A stretch of DNA of 64,000 nt from Cystobacter ferrugineus (GCF_001887355.1 NZ_MPIN01000004.1:349733-413732); one strand, 5' to 3'. Counted from the first letter of the stretch, positions 25,953 to 34,573 are shown. Notes: a model not told the origin generated them from the letters alone. A program made the numbers and translations.

Positions 25953-26444
25953 ATGCCCCCCTATCGATTGCAGACCTTGATCGAGATGCGCGAGCGCGCG
26001 AAGGAGGAGGCCGAGCAGGCCTTCTCCGCCGCCGTCAAGGCCCTGGCGAAGGAGAAGGAAGAGCTTCAGCGTCTCGAGGAGGAACTCGTGACGCGCAAGG
26101 CCATGCGCAAGCAGAAGGTGCAGGAGTACCTCCAGCAGGTGATGGCCAAGGGCGTCACCGGCATTGGCGGCTTCAACCAGATGAACCGCTACGAGGAGCG
26201 CCTCAAGGACGAGGAGGCGCAGCTCGCCCTGGAGGTCGAGCGCCAGAAGGACGCCGTCATCACCGCCGAGAAGCTCGTGGAGCAGAAGCGCCGGGAGATG
26301 GCCGAGGCGGCCAAGGAGCTCAAGGCCATCGAGAAGCACAAGGAGAACTGGAAGAAGCAACTCAAGGAAGAGCGCGACAAGAAGGAGGAAATGAACCAGG
26401 AGGAGATCGGGAACACCTTGTTCATGATGCGCCAGCGAAAGTAG
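25953..26444 (+). CDS. sctO: T3SS stalk protein SctO (YscO/FliJ-like)
   Basis: A 163-residue, almost entirely helical and highly charged protein starting MPPYRLQTLIEMRERAKEEA and running as two antiparallel coiled coils (to about residue 160). Small coiled-coil proteins directly after the export ATPase are SctO/FliJ, which insert in the ATPase hexamer like the F1 gamma stalk and recycle chaperones. The start PYRLxxLLxxR is typical. The sequence alone is low in information, so the call rests on position as much as on similarity. Confidence 0.8.
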   Translation: MPPYRLQTLIEMRERAKEEAEQAFSAAVKALAKEKEELQRLEEELVTRKAMRKQKVQEYLQQVMAKGVTGIGGFNQMNRYEERLKDEEAQLALEVERQKDAVITAEKLVEQKRREMAEAAKELKAIEKHKENWKKQLKEERDKKEEMNQEEIGNTLFMMRQRK

Positions 26445-26472
26445 ACTCGGACCCCCCCCAGGTGGTGAAGCG

Positions 26473-27399
26473 ATGAGCCGAGTCGAAGACGATCGTCAGG
26501 CGGAGAGAGCCGCTGAGCTGCGGGCCCAGGAGAAACGGCTCCAGGAGGCCAAGGCCAAGCAGCGTCAGGAAGGCGCCTCCGCGTTCTCCAAGCTGGTGGG
26601 GCAGCAGAAGGACGCCCAGAGCGCTCAGCAGCAGAAGGCCGCCCAGACGCCTCCCCAGTCCCTGGGCAAGTCCGTCCTCGCCCGCCTCCAGGAGGGCAAG
26701 GGCGGCGACGTGCGTGGCGTGCAGCGCCAGACGGGCAAGGCCGAGGCGGATGCCGTTGCCGAGGGGCGCCAGAAGGACCTGACCCAGGGGGAGCTCGAGA
26801 CCCAGGCCCGGCAGGGAGATCAGGGCGTGCTGCGCTCGCGCGTCGAGTCGCGCTCGGCGGACACCCGCGCGGCCGACGAGCTCTTGCGCAAGCGCGGCGA
26901 GGAGTCCGAGCAGAGCAACGAGACCGCGGCCGCGGGGGCCCAGGCCGGCCGGAGCAAGGGCGCGCTCAAGACGGACGCGGACGGCGGTGGCCAGGGTGGA
27001 GGAGGGGAGGGCAAGGACAAGAAGGACGGGGAGCTGGCGGCGGGCTTCCGCTTCAACCCGGCGCTGATGGCGCCCGTGCCCGTGGCGCAACCCAAGCCCA
27101 ACACGGGCTCGGAGCGGCTGCGCGCCATCGCCAATGAAATCGCCCAGAAGATCGTCGAGCGGGTGCGCGTGGGCACCAACGCCGCGGGCAACGCGGAGTT
27201 CCAGATCGAACTGCGCGGCGACGTGCTCAGTGGCTTGTCCATCAAGCTCAGCGCGAAGAACGGGAAGATCCACGCCGTCTTCAGCGGCAAGGACCGTGAC
27301 GTGCTCAAGATGCTCGAGGGGCAGCGAGAGGGGCTCAAGAACGCCCTGGCGAGCCGGGGCCTCACTCTCGAGGACATGAGGGTTGAGGCGAAGACATGA
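26473..27399 (+). CDS. sctP: T3SS needle-length/specificity-switch protein SctP (FliK-like)
   Basis: A 308-residue protein. Residues 1-190 are disordered and rich in Gln, Glu, Lys, Ala and Ser. The C-terminal 100 residues hold a FliK/YscP-type switch domain: AIANEIAQKIVERVRVG, FQIELRGDVLSGLSIKLSA, then VFSGKDRDVLKMLEGQREGL and NALASRGLTLEDMRV. These domains meet the SctU cytoplasmic part and stop rod/needle export when the ruler has measured its length. It overlaps sctQ by 4 bp. Order sctO-sctP-sctQ is conserved in T3SS and flagella (fliJ-fliK). Confidence 0.82.
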   Translation: MSRVEDDRQAERAAELRAQEKRLQEAKAKQRQEGASAFSKLVGQQKDAQSAQQQKAAQTPPQSLGKSVLARLQEGKGGDVRGVQRQTGKAEADAVAEGRQKDLTQGELETQARQGDQGVLRSRVESRSADTRAADELLRKRGEESEQSNETAAAGAQAGRSKGALKTDADGGGQGGGGEGKDKKDGELAAGFRFNPALMAPVPVAQPKPNTGSERLRAIANEIAQKIVERVRVGTNAAGNAEFQIELRGDVLSGLSIKLSAKNGKIHAVFSGKDRDVLKMLEGQREGLKNALASRGLTLEDMRVEAKT

Positions 27400-28766
27400 G
27401 CCTCGATACGGATGACGGGCCGGGTGAAGAGCGCACGATGGTGGTCGATGCGCGCAAGCTCAAGCCACGCGCATCGAAATCCTGGAAGCCCCACGTCTTC
27501 CCCCGGCTGGAGAAGGTCTCCCTCTCGGAGACCCGGCTGCTCGAGCGGCTCACCTGGCTCAATCCCAAGGCCGAGGCCGTCGAGGCGCTGAGCGAGCGGT
27601 TCAAGGCCATCTTCGATACCCAGGTCGGCTTCGGCCTGGAGTCGTCGCAGGTGCTCGGCTCGGGCGAGCTGCGTCGCGTGCTCGCCGAGCCCACCTTCCT
27701 GTGCTTCCTGGTGCCCGGAGGGCATCCTGGTCGCGCGGTGCTGGAAGTGGAGCTGTCGCTGGCGCACGCGGCGGTGGATCTGCTCCTGGGCGGTGCCGGT
27801 GAGACCGTGGGCCTGCGGCCCTTGACGGACATCGAGGAGGGCGTGGCGAGCTTCGTCGTGCTCGAGGCGATCCGCGCCCTGATGCCGGGGACGGATCCCC
27901 AGCAGGGCCGGCTGCGGCTGGAGGGCATGGCGCGCGGGGTGGACGAGGCGGTGTCGCGGCTGAGCGAGGAGGCCCAGGTGGCGGTGCTCCAGATGCGCGC
28001 CCGGCTCGGCACCCAGGAGGGCATGGTGCGCCTCTTCCTGCCCGCGAGCGTGTTGGAGAGCCTGACGCCGGAGCCCGCCCCCGAGCAGCGGCGCGCGCTG
28101 CGGCGCATGGACCTGGAGGCCCACCTCGGCCGCCTGTCCTCGGTGCGCACCTGGCTGCGCGCGGAGATCGGCCTGGCGGAGATCAGCCACCACGACCTGG
28201 CGAGCCTCCGGGTGAAGGACGTGGTGCTGGTGGACGAGTTCTCGGCCCGGCCGGACCAGGGCACGGAGGGCACGGCGCGGCTGTTCCTGGGCCTTGGCCG
28301 CCGGGGCTTCCTGGCCTCGGAGGTCTTCGTCGAGGACGGCCAGTACCAGGCGCGCATCACCGAGGTGGTGCTCACCGAGTCGTCTCATCTCGAGCGGCGG
28401 ACCCCCTCCGAGTCGGATGAGGCCGCGGCGGAGGCCCTGAGTGGCTCGGATGAGGGCAACGGGGACGGGGAGGAGTACACCAACCCCGAGCTGGACAACC
28501 CCACGGCGGAGAGTGGAGAGATGGAAGACCAGATGGATGCAGGCGACCTGTTGGGTGACATCCCGTTGCAGATTTGCGTGGAGCTCGCCCGGGTGCCGGT
28601 GTCGGCGGATGAGGTGGTGTCGCTGCGGGCGGGTCAGGTCGTCGAGCTGCACCGCGCGCCGGGCGAGCCCGTGGACCTGTCGGTGAACGGCAAGGTGGTG
28701 GCGCGGGGTGAACTGGTGGAGATCGAGGGTCAGCTCGGTGTGCGCATCCTGTCGCTCGCCGGCTGA
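27396..28766 (+). CDS. sctQ: T3SS C-ring/sorting-platform protein SctQ (FliM/FliN-like)
   Basis: A 456-residue SctQ. The C-terminus (LGDIPLQICVELARVPVSAD, VSLRAGQVVELHRAPGEPVD, then GELVEIEGQLGVRILSL) is a canonical SpoA/FliN domain. An earlier SpoA-like region lies about 210-330 (AHLGRLSSVRTWLRAEIGLA, LVDEFSARPD). The first 200 residues are FliM/YscQ-like. An acidic, disordered linker (about 330-385) splits the two parts. An ATG after that linker (28519 area) could give a separate short C-terminal product as in other SctQ genes. It is 4-bp coupled to sctP. Confidence 0.88.
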   Translation: MSLDTDDGPGEERTMVVDARKLKPRASKSWKPHVFPRLEKVSLSETRLLERLTWLNPKAEAVEALSERFKAIFDTQVGFGLESSQVLGSGELRRVLAEPTFLCFLVPGGHPGRAVLEVELSLAHAAVDLLLGGAGETVGLRPLTDIEEGVASFVVLEAIRALMPGTDPQQGRLRLEGMARGVDEAVSRLSEEAQVAVLQMRARLGTQEGMVRLFLPASVLESLTPEPAPEQRRALRRMDLEAHLGRLSSVRTWLRAEIGLAEISHHDLASLRVKDVVLVDEFSARPDQGTEGTARLFLGLGRRGFLASEVFVEDGQYQARITEVVLTESSHLERRTPSESDEAAAEALSGSDEGNGDGEEYTNPELDNPTAESGEMEDQMDAGDLLGDIPLQICVELARVPVSADEVVSLRAGQVVELHRAPGEPVDLSVNGKVVARGELVEIEGQLGVRILSLAG

Positions 28767-28854
28767 GGCCCCACTCCCAGGCAGGCGAGCAGGGGGGGAG
28801 GGCGGGGGGCCCCGTGGCGGTCAGCCGTGCAATGAACTAGCCTCGCGGCCCACC

Positions 28855-29493
28855 ATGGCAGTCTCATCCGTTTTCTCCGTGCGTCATGTCCTGGCGCTCT
28901 GTGCCTGCCTTTGGCTGGCACCACCGGCCCGGGCCGAGGACCCCGCTCCCGCCGCCGCCGCCGAGCTCGCGCCCCCGTCGTCCGGCGCGTCCGCTCCCGC
29001 GGGCGCCGTGGAGCGCGCCGCGCCGCCCACTCCGGTCGAGGTGCCACTCGAGACCGATCTGACGTCCGGCGAGGAGGCGCCCACCGAGAGCCTCGGGTGG
29101 ATGCTCATGCGCACGCTGGTGGTGTTCGGCGGGGTGATGGCCCTCATCTACCTCACGCTCAACGTGGGCCTGCGCAAGCTGATGGGCTTGCAGGGCGTGC
29201 CCGTGGGGCAGCAGTCGGTGGTGTCGGTGGTGGAGCGCGTGCCGTTGGACCAGCGCCGCACCCTCTTCGTGGTGAAGGCCGCGGGCGAGTACCTGCTGGT
29301 GGGCGGTGGCGAGACTGGTCTGCAACTCATCTCGAAGCTCGACACCGGGGCGGTGGAGCGCATCCGCACCACGCCGCCTCCGTCCAACGTGATGCCGCTG
29401 TCCCCCTTCCTCAAGAAGCTCATTGCCCGTCGCGACGCCACTCCGCCGGGTTCCACCCCACCGAGCGTTCCCCGTCCGCCGGACGCCGCCTGA
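28855..29493 (+). CDS. FliO-like export-gate assembly protein
   Basis: The 212-residue product begins at ATG 28855 with a signal-like segment (HVLALCACLWLAPPARA), a Pro/Ala linker, a membrane helix (MLMRTLVVFGGVMALIYLTL) and the FliO domain (VVSVVERVPLDQRRTLFVVK, then GEYLLVGGGETGLQLISKL). FliO helps assemble FliP(SctR) in flagella and is normally absent from non-flagellar T3SS. It stands directly before sctR, as fliO does before fliP. The match in domain and position is good, and the presence is unusual for a T3SS. Confidence 0.82.
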   Translation: MAVSSVFSVRHVLALCACLWLAPPARAEDPAPAAAAELAPPSSGASAPAGAVERAAPPTPVEVPLETDLTSGEEAPTESLGWMLMRTLVVFGGVMALIYLTLNVGLRKLMGLQGVPVGQQSVVSVVERVPLDQRRTLFVVKAAGEYLLVGGGETGLQLISKLDTGAVERIRTTPPPSNVMPLSPFLKKLIARRDATPPGSTPPSVPRPPDAA

Positions 29494-29513
29494 AGAAACG
29501 ACCCGTGAGAGTC

Positions 29514-30329
29514 ATGCCCAGCGTTCGCCTCCCCGTCCCGCGTCTCAAGCCCTGGCTGTTCGCCCTGGTCTTCGCGTTGGATCCCGTCCTCGCCTTCGCC
29601 GCCAAGCGCGGCGGCTCGGCTCCGGACGCCGCCATGTCCGTCGATTCGGTCAACCCCGAGTCCTTCGCCTCGCGGCCGCTCGTGCTCATGCTGGCGCTGG
29701 CCGCGCTGTCGCTCGTCCCCTTCGTGTTGATGATGGTGACGAGCTTCGTGAAGATCTCCGTGGTGCTGTCCATCGTGCGCCAGGCGCTGGGCACCCAGCA
29801 GATTCCGCCCACCCAGGTCATCACCGGCCTGGCCATCATCCTCACCATCTACATCATGGCGCCGGTGGGGCAGGCCATGTACCGGGCCGCCGAGGTGGAC
29901 ATCATGGCCAAGGGGCCCAGCCTCCTGTCCTCGGAGTCGGTGGGCAACCTCCTGGAGGCGGCCAACAAGGCCAAGGAGCCCCTGCGCGCCTTCCTCAACA
30001 AGAAGATCACCGCCAAGGATCGCTCGCTCTTCTTCAACCTGGCCAGGCTGCGCGCCACCGAGGAGGACCGCCAGAACCTCACCGAGCGGGACTTCATGAT
30101 CATCATCCCCGCCTTCGTGGTGTCCGAGCTCAAGCAGGCCTTCCAGATCGGCTTCCTGCTCTTCGTGCCCTTCCTCGCGGTGGACATGGTGGTGGCCAAC
30201 ATCCTCCAGGCGCTGGGCATGAACCAGTTGTCGCCCACCACCGTCTCCATGCCCTTCAAGCTGCTGCTCTTCGTGGTCGTCGACGGCTGGTACCTCATCG
30301 CCAAGGGCCTCGTCGTCGGCTACCTGTGA
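29514..30329 (+). CDS. sctR: T3SS export-gate protein SctR (FliP-like)
   Basis: The 271-residue product (ATG 29514; GTG 29505 possible) has an N-terminal signal-like helix, then SctR/FliP helices: LVPFVLMMVTSFVKISVVLS, RQALGTQQIPPTQVITGLAI, the periplasmic loop to RDFMIIIPAFVVSELKQAFQ, IGFLLFVPFLAVDMVVANIL and LGMNQLSPTTVSMPFKLLLF. All FliP signature blocks are present. Five copies form the core of the export gate with SctS and SctT. A cleavable N-terminal segment, as here, is typical for FliP rather than for most SctR. Confidence 0.93.
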   Translation: MPSVRLPVPRLKPWLFALVFALDPVLAFAAKRGGSAPDAAMSVDSVNPESFASRPLVLMLALAALSLVPFVLMMVTSFVKISVVLSIVRQALGTQQIPPTQVITGLAIILTIYIMAPVGQAMYRAAEVDIMAKGPSLLSSESVGNLLEAANKAKEPLRAFLNKKITAKDRSLFFNLARLRATEEDRQNLTERDFMIIIPAFVVSELKQAFQIGFLLFVPFLAVDMVVANILQALGMNQLSPTTVSMPFKLLLFVVVDGWYLIAKGLVVGYL

Positions 30330-30336
30330 GATTCCC

Positions 30337-30600
30337 ATGAATCAGCTCACGAGCATCGTCCAGCAGGGCCTCACCCTGGTCATCATGGTGTCGCTGCCCC
30401 CGGTGTTGATGGCCCTGATGGTGGGTCTGATCATCGCCGTCTTCCAGGCCACCACGCAGATCCAGGAGCAGACGCTCTCGTTCGCGCCCAAGCTCATCAC
30501 CGTGTTCCTCCTGCTCGCGCTGATGGGCCCGTGGATGGGCAGCCAGTTCGCGCGCTTCACCACCCTCATCTTCGAGCAGTTCCCCGTGCTCATCCGATGA
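30337..30600 (+). CDS. sctS: T3SS export-gate protein SctS (FliQ-like)
   Basis: An 87-residue protein of two membrane helices (about 13-36 and 50-72) with the family block VGLIIAVFQATTQIQEQTLS and FAPKLITVFLLLALMGPWMG. Four copies join SctR and SctT in the helical export gate. It starts 7 bp after sctR and its stop overlaps the sctT start (ATGA), so SctR-S-T are translated in series. Confidence 0.93.
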   Translation: MNQLTSIVQQGLTLVIMVSLPPVLMALMVGLIIAVFQATTQIQEQTLSFAPKLITVFLLLALMGPWMGSQFARFTTLIFEQFPVLIR

Positions 30601-31415
30601 ACGTCTCCGAAGTCATCGCCCGGCTGACCGAGCAGGCCAACTTCTCGCTCGCCATCTTCACGATGGGCCTGTTGATGTGCCGGATCATGCCGGTGCTGGT
30701 GCTCTCGCCGTTGCTCGGCGAGGAACAGGTGCCTCCGGAGATCAAGATGGGCGTGGGCATCACGCTCTCCGCGGTGATGTTCCCCCTGGTGCGCCACCGC
30801 ATCGGGGCGCTGCCCACCAGCGCGCTGCCCTACATCGCGCTGTTGCTCAAGGAGATCTTCATCGGGGTGTCGCTCGCGCTCATCGTCAGCAAGGTGTTCG
30901 AGGCGGCGCGCGTGGCGGGCAACCTCGCCGACTCCATGGCGGGCACCAACAGCGCGCAGCTCCAGGCGCCGCTGGTCAACGACAAGGTGACGCTGCTGGC
31001 CAACCTCAAGGGGCAGCTCTCGGTGGTGATGTTCTTCACCCTCAATGGCCACCACCTGATCATCCAGGCCATCGCCGAGAGCCTCGACATCGTCCCGTTG
31101 GACAGGTTTCCGCGCTTCAGCTCGGGCTCGTGGCCCTTCTTCGAGCTGTTCATCCGCTCCTTCGCGGACATCCTCACCATCGCCATGGCGCTGGCCGCGC
31201 CCACCTTGCTCACGGCCTTCGTGACGGACGTGGCGCTGGGCGCCATCAACCGCATGGCGTCCCAGGTGCAGGTGTCCTTCCTCGCCCAGTCCCTCAAGCC
31301 CCTGGCCACGGTCGTCGTCACCTCCATCGCCTTGAGCCTCATCATGGGCCGCATGCAGCAGGAGTTCGTCCACATGCTCGCCATGCTTCGCGACGCGCTG
31401 CGCCTGCTCGGTTGA
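30597..31415 (+). CDS. sctT: T3SS export-gate protein SctT (FliR-like)
   Basis: A 272-residue membrane protein starting at the ATG that overlaps the sctS stop. Helices and motifs match SctT/FliR: MGLLMCRIMPVLVLSPLLGE, VPPEIKMGVGITLSAVMFPL, LKEIFIGVSLALIVSKVFEA, ARVAGNLADSMAGTNSAQLQ and a C-terminal FVTDVALGAINRMASQVQVS. One copy caps the gate. The gene is followed at 16 bp by sctU. Confidence 0.93.
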   Translation: MNVSEVIARLTEQANFSLAIFTMGLLMCRIMPVLVLSPLLGEEQVPPEIKMGVGITLSAVMFPLVRHRIGALPTSALPYIALLLKEIFIGVSLALIVSKVFEAARVAGNLADSMAGTNSAQLQAPLVNDKVTLLANLKGQLSVVMFFTLNGHHLIIQAIAESLDIVPLDRFPRFSSGSWPFFELFIRSFADILTIAMALAAPTLLTAFVTDVALGAINRMASQVQVSFLAQSLKPLATVVVTSIALSLIMGRMQQEFVHMLAMLRDALRLLG

Positions 31416-31431
31416 GCCGGGGAAACGCTCC

Positions 31432-32496
31432 ATGTCCGACGAGAAAACAGAAGAGCCCTCACAAAAGAAGCTCGATGACGCCCGGAAGAAGGGCCAGGTC
31501 TGGAAGAGCAAGGACCTGACGGGCGTGGCCGGCCTCGTGGTGGGCCTGGGCGTCGTCAAGGGCATCTGGTCGATGTTCGAGCAGAAGATCACCGAACTCT
31601 TCCACTTCAGCTTCGATCACATCTCGCACCCGGAGGACCTCCAGCAGGCGACCTACCAGCTCGCCTCCCTGGCGCTGCAATCCGTGTTGCTGGTGTCCCT
31701 GCCGGTGGTGTGCGCGGTGGCCATCATGGGTGGCCTCTTGGACTTCCTCCAGGTGGGCTCGCTCTTCACGATCGATCCGCTCATCCCCAAGCCGGAGAAG
31801 CTCAATCCCATCGAGGGCGCCAAGAACCTCATCTCCAAGAAGACCATCGTCGAGATCATCAAGAACGTCTTGAAGATGACGGTGGCCGGCTACGTGACGT
31901 ACGGCGCGCTCAAGGGCACCATGCCCATGGTGATGGAGTCGGTGCGCCGCGACGTGCACGTGACGCTGTTCGTCATGGGCGAGCTCATCTTCATCGTCGC
32001 CACGCGCGTCGTCATGGTGTTCTTCCTCTTCTCCATCTTCGACGTCTGGTGGCAGCGCAAGGCGTACATGAAGGACCAGATGATGTCGAAGGAGGACGTG
32101 AAGAAGGAATACAAGGAGAGCGAGGGCGATCCGCACCAGAAGGCCCACCGCAAGCAGGTGGCGCACGAGATGCTGGAGGAGGCGCAGATGCACGCGGTGC
32201 AGCACGCGGACGTCGTCGTCACCAACCCGGACCACGTGGCCGTGGCGCTCAAGTACGACAAGGACAAGGACACGGCGCCGCGCGTGGTCGTCAAGGGGCT
32301 GGACTTCAAGGCCGAGCGCATCAAGGCGCTCGCGCGCGAGGGGGACGTGCCCACGCTGCGCAACGTGCCCCTGGCGCATGCGCTGTTGCGCGTGGACGTG
32401 GGCGAGGAGATTCCCGAGCAGCTCTATGACGCCGTCGCCGAGGTGCTCAACTTCGTCTACGGCCTGAAGAACGACACGCCCGCGGCGCGGGCCTGA
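31432..32496 (+). CDS. sctU: T3SS autoprotease/switch protein SctU (FlhB-like)
   Basis: A 354-residue SctU: charged N-terminus (EKTEEPSQKKLDDARKKGQV), four membrane helices (about 30-215), a linker (KEDVKKEYKESEGDPHQKAH) and the cytoplasmic domain with the self-cleavage site N265-P-D-H (family NPTH/NPxH). Cleavage between Asn and Pro allows the substrate switch triggered by SctP. The rest, VALKYDKDKDTAPRVVVKGL and EQLYDAVAEVLNFVYGL, is standard. The next gene repeats this last domain. Confidence 0.93.
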   Translation: MSDEKTEEPSQKKLDDARKKGQVWKSKDLTGVAGLVVGLGVVKGIWSMFEQKITELFHFSFDHISHPEDLQQATYQLASLALQSVLLVSLPVVCAVAIMGGLLDFLQVGSLFTIDPLIPKPEKLNPIEGAKNLISKKTIVEIIKNVLKMTVAGYVTYGALKGTMPMVMESVRRDVHVTLFVMGELIFIVATRVVMVFFLFSIFDVWWQRKAYMKDQMMSKEDVKKEYKESEGDPHQKAHRKQVAHEMLEEAQMHAVQHADVVVTNPDHVAVALKYDKDKDTAPRVVVKGLDFKAERIKALAREGDVPTLRNVPLAHALLRVDVGEEIPEQLYDAVAEVLNFVYGLKNDTPAARA

Positions 32497-32507
32497 GAGG
32501 GACTCCC

Positions 32508-32789
32508 ATGAACGACGATGCCGAGATGGCGATCGCGCTCCAGTACGACAAGGACAAGGACGCGGCTCCGCGCGTGGTGGCCAAGGGGCTGCGCCTCAAG
32601 GCGGAGAAGATCCGGGAGATCGCCCGGCAGCACAACATCCCCCTCATGAAGAACGTGGCGCTCGCCAACGCCCTCTACCGGGTGGACGTGGGCCAGGAGA
32701 TCCCCGAGGAGCTCTACGACGCGGTCGCCGAGATCCTCAACTTCGTCTACGAGCTGCAGCGCGCCGGGCAGGCGGGCGGTAAGCGGTAG
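32508..32789 (+). CDS. Stand-alone FlhB/SctU C-terminal-domain protein (FlhX-like)
   Basis: The 93-residue product matches the cytoplasmic C-terminal part of the SctU encoded just upstream: MAIALQYDKDKDAAPRVVAK and IPEELYDAVAEILNFVYEL align with the same blocks there. It begins after the NPxH site, so it corresponds to the cleaved FlhB-CC fragment. Such proteins (FlhX) in other bacteria can replace that fragment. It is 11 bp from sctU, most simply the product of a partial tandem duplication followed by divergence. Function in specificity switching is inferred. Confidence 0.85.
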   Translation: MNDDAEMAIALQYDKDKDAAPRVVAKGLRLKAEKIREIARQHNIPLMKNVALANALYRVDVGQEIPEELYDAVAEILNFVYELQRAGQAGGKR

Positions 32790-32841
32790 GGGCTGGGGGC
32801 TGGACGGCAATGCCCTTCCTGGAGTGAAATCCGCTCCCGCG

Positions 32842-33318
32842 ATGGCCAAAATCAATAACCAACCCCCCCGAGCGCCACTCTGGCCCTGGGGGGGACCCCG
32901 TGCGGTTCGCGAGAAGCTGGTCGAACCCTCCCAGTTCGACCGGAAGAAGCGCAAGGCTGGCAACCCCAAGAATCCAGCGCTCGCCTCGGCGGCCCTGCTG
33001 GACTTCATCGGTCCGGCGCACTCCTCGGAGGAGCTGCGGCTGCCCACGCCTCCCCAGCCCCGGGGACATGAGGCGGACCTCGAGGGCTTCTCGGACCGGC
33101 CGTTCCTGGGCAGCGTGGCGGGCCGCGCGGACACGGAGCAGCGGCAGTTGCTCGAGCGCAGCCTGTCGCTCATCAACACGACCCCCGAGCGCATGGATCG
33201 CCTCAAGGGCCTGCTGCAGCGTGAAGCGCAGATGCTCTCGCTCGTGAGCCAGGTGCACGCCGACATCCAGGACATCCAGCGCCGCATGCGCGAGGAGCAG
33301 CAGGAAGAGGGCTACTAG
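32842..33318 (+). CDS. T3SS-locus protein of unknown function
   Basis: A 158-residue cytoplasmic protein with a basic Pro-rich start (INNQPPRAPLWPWGGPR), a middle part with low complexity and a C-terminal coiled coil (RQLLERSLSLINTTPERMDR, QMLSLVSQVHADIQDIQRRM). GTG 32824 is an alternative start; neither start has a strong ribosome site. It lies between the FlhX-like gene and a TPR chaperone, 3 bp before the latter. A gatekeeper or chaperone-partner role is possible; the family is not recognised. Confidence 0.6.
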   Translation: MAKINNQPPRAPLWPWGGPRAVREKLVEPSQFDRKKRKAGNPKNPALASAALLDFIGPAHSSEELRLPTPPQPRGHEADLEGFSDRPFLGSVAGRADTEQRQLLERSLSLINTTPERMDRLKGLLQREAQMLSLVSQVHADIQDIQRRMREEQQEEGY

Positions 33319-33321
33319 CCG

Positions 33322-33798
33322 ATGGCCACCGCACAGCGCGTGAACAACCAGGACGAGGCGAAACTCGCCGCTCAGCTCCAGCGCTGGGCCGAGGGCAAGG
33401 CGACGCTGCGCGACGTGCGCGGCTACACCGACGAGGAACTCTACGCCATCGCCAAGACGGCCTACGTCTTCTTCTACCAGGGCCGCATCGCCGAGGCGCG
33501 CACCCTCTTCCAGGGGCTCTACGCCGTCAACCCGGCGGACGGCTACTTCGCCAAGGCGCTCGGCGTGGTGGAGATGGCCGCGGGCAACGCGCAGGGCGCC
33601 CTGGCCGCCTACGACGTCGCCCTCAAGCTGGATGCCCGGGACGCCCAGGCCTATGTCGGCCGCGCCGAGGTCCGGCTGTCGCTCGGACAGCGCTCCCAGG
33701 CGGTGGAGGATCTGCGCCGCGTGGCCTCTCTTCTTCCCGAGGGAGAGCCCCTGGCCCAGAAGGCCGCCGCGATCCTCAGCGGATTGCTCCAGCGTTGA
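33322..33798 (+). CDS. TPR protein, SycD/LcrH-like T3SS chaperone
   Basis: A 158-residue protein. RDVRGYTDEELYAIAKTAYV, FFYQGRIAEARTLFQGLYAV and NPADGYFAKALGVVEMAAGN follow the LcrH/SycD pattern almost block for block (LY-A--Y-G-Y--A---F--L). Three TPRs follow to the end. It is the most LcrH-like of the four TPR proteins in the locus and closes the sct operon. Its client is likely one of the exported proteins encoded just downstream. Confidence 0.82.
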   Translation: MATAQRVNNQDEAKLAAQLQRWAEGKATLRDVRGYTDEELYAIAKTAYVFFYQGRIAEARTLFQGLYAVNPADGYFAKALGVVEMAAGNAQGALAAYDVALKLDARDAQAYVGRAEVRLSLGQRSQAVEDLRRVASLLPEGEPLAQKAAAILSGLLQR

Positions 33799-33926
33799 GT
33801 GGCCCGATTCTTGCGCCCCGAGATGTCGATTCCCGGGCAGCAAGCTTGATCGGTTAGTTCGTTTCTTCCTAGTATGCTTCCTGACTTTCTCAGGAAGTCT
33901 CCTCACCCCCTTGAAGAGGCCTGTTC

Positions 33927-34520
33927 ATGGCGAAAGGCAAGTCGAAGTCAGAGTACGCGGTCCCGGTCGAGTCGCCCGAACTGGTGGCGAAGCGGGATCG
34001 GCTTCTGGCTGCGCTCGAGAAGCAGGCCAATACGGCCAAGGGGACGGCGCAGCCCGTGATTCGCAAGATGTACGAGCTGCTCGCCAACACCAAGGTGGGC
34101 GCGCCGTTCAACATGAACCTCTACGTGGACGTGAAGAACGCCTTCGTGCGCTTCATGAAGGATCCCGTCCTTCCGCCTCCGCCCATCATCATGGAGTGCG
34201 TGGAGTTCATGCAGGAGCGGCTCGTCTCGGTGGGCTTCTCCGGGCAGATGGAGTGGCCCGAGGGGGCGCCGCCGGTGCCCGCGGCCTTCTCCAAGGTGAA
34301 CCTCGCCGAGGGGATTCCCCAGCCGGCGAAGTCGGCTCCCGCGCCCAAGCGGGCCCGGGGTGCCCAGGATGGCTTCGAGAGCCCCCCTCGCCGGGCGCCC
34401 GTGATCGCTCAGCTCGATGGGCAGGTCCCCGAGCCCATCACGCCCAAGACCGAGAGCCAGCAGCTCGATTCCTTCAAGGCGTGGATCCAGAGCCCTGATC
34501 TCGGAAAAACGAAGGGTTAG
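33927..34520 (+). CDS. T3SS-locus protein of unknown function
   Basis: A 197-residue protein without signal or membrane segment. The N-terminal 115 residues are compact (LVAKRDRLLAALEKQANTAK, PFNMNLYVDVKNAFVRFMKD, PPPPIIMECVEFMQERLVSV), the rest disordered and Pro-rich. No family is recognised. It lies between the last sct gene and the duplicated needle-like genes and lacks a sigma-28-type promoter in the 128 bp before it, so it is probably not one of the late substrates. Confidence 0.55.
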   Translation: MAKGKSKSEYAVPVESPELVAKRDRLLAALEKQANTAKGTAQPVIRKMYELLANTKVGAPFNMNLYVDVKNAFVRFMKDPVLPPPPIIMECVEFMQERLVSVGFSGQMEWPEGAPPVPAAFSKVNLAEGIPQPAKSAPAPKRARGAQDGFESPPRRAPVIAQLDGQVPEPITPKTESQQLDSFKAWIQSPDLGKTKG

Positions 34521-34573
34521 CCCACCCTCGAAAGTCCCCGGTGGCCCCGGGAAAAGCCGGAGGAAATCAGCAG

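Noticed and set aside
23751-26360. 869-codon minus-strand open frame opposite sctL, sctN and sctO
   Set aside because: Antisense shadow of three well-supported sct genes; composition dominated by Leu, His, Ala and Gly.
34521-34563. Sigma-28-type promoter for the 33927 gene or other sct genes
   Set aside because: I looked for CGATAA-type boxes across the locus. Outside P1-P4 the only hit noted is within the sctN coding region (about 25812) without a -35.
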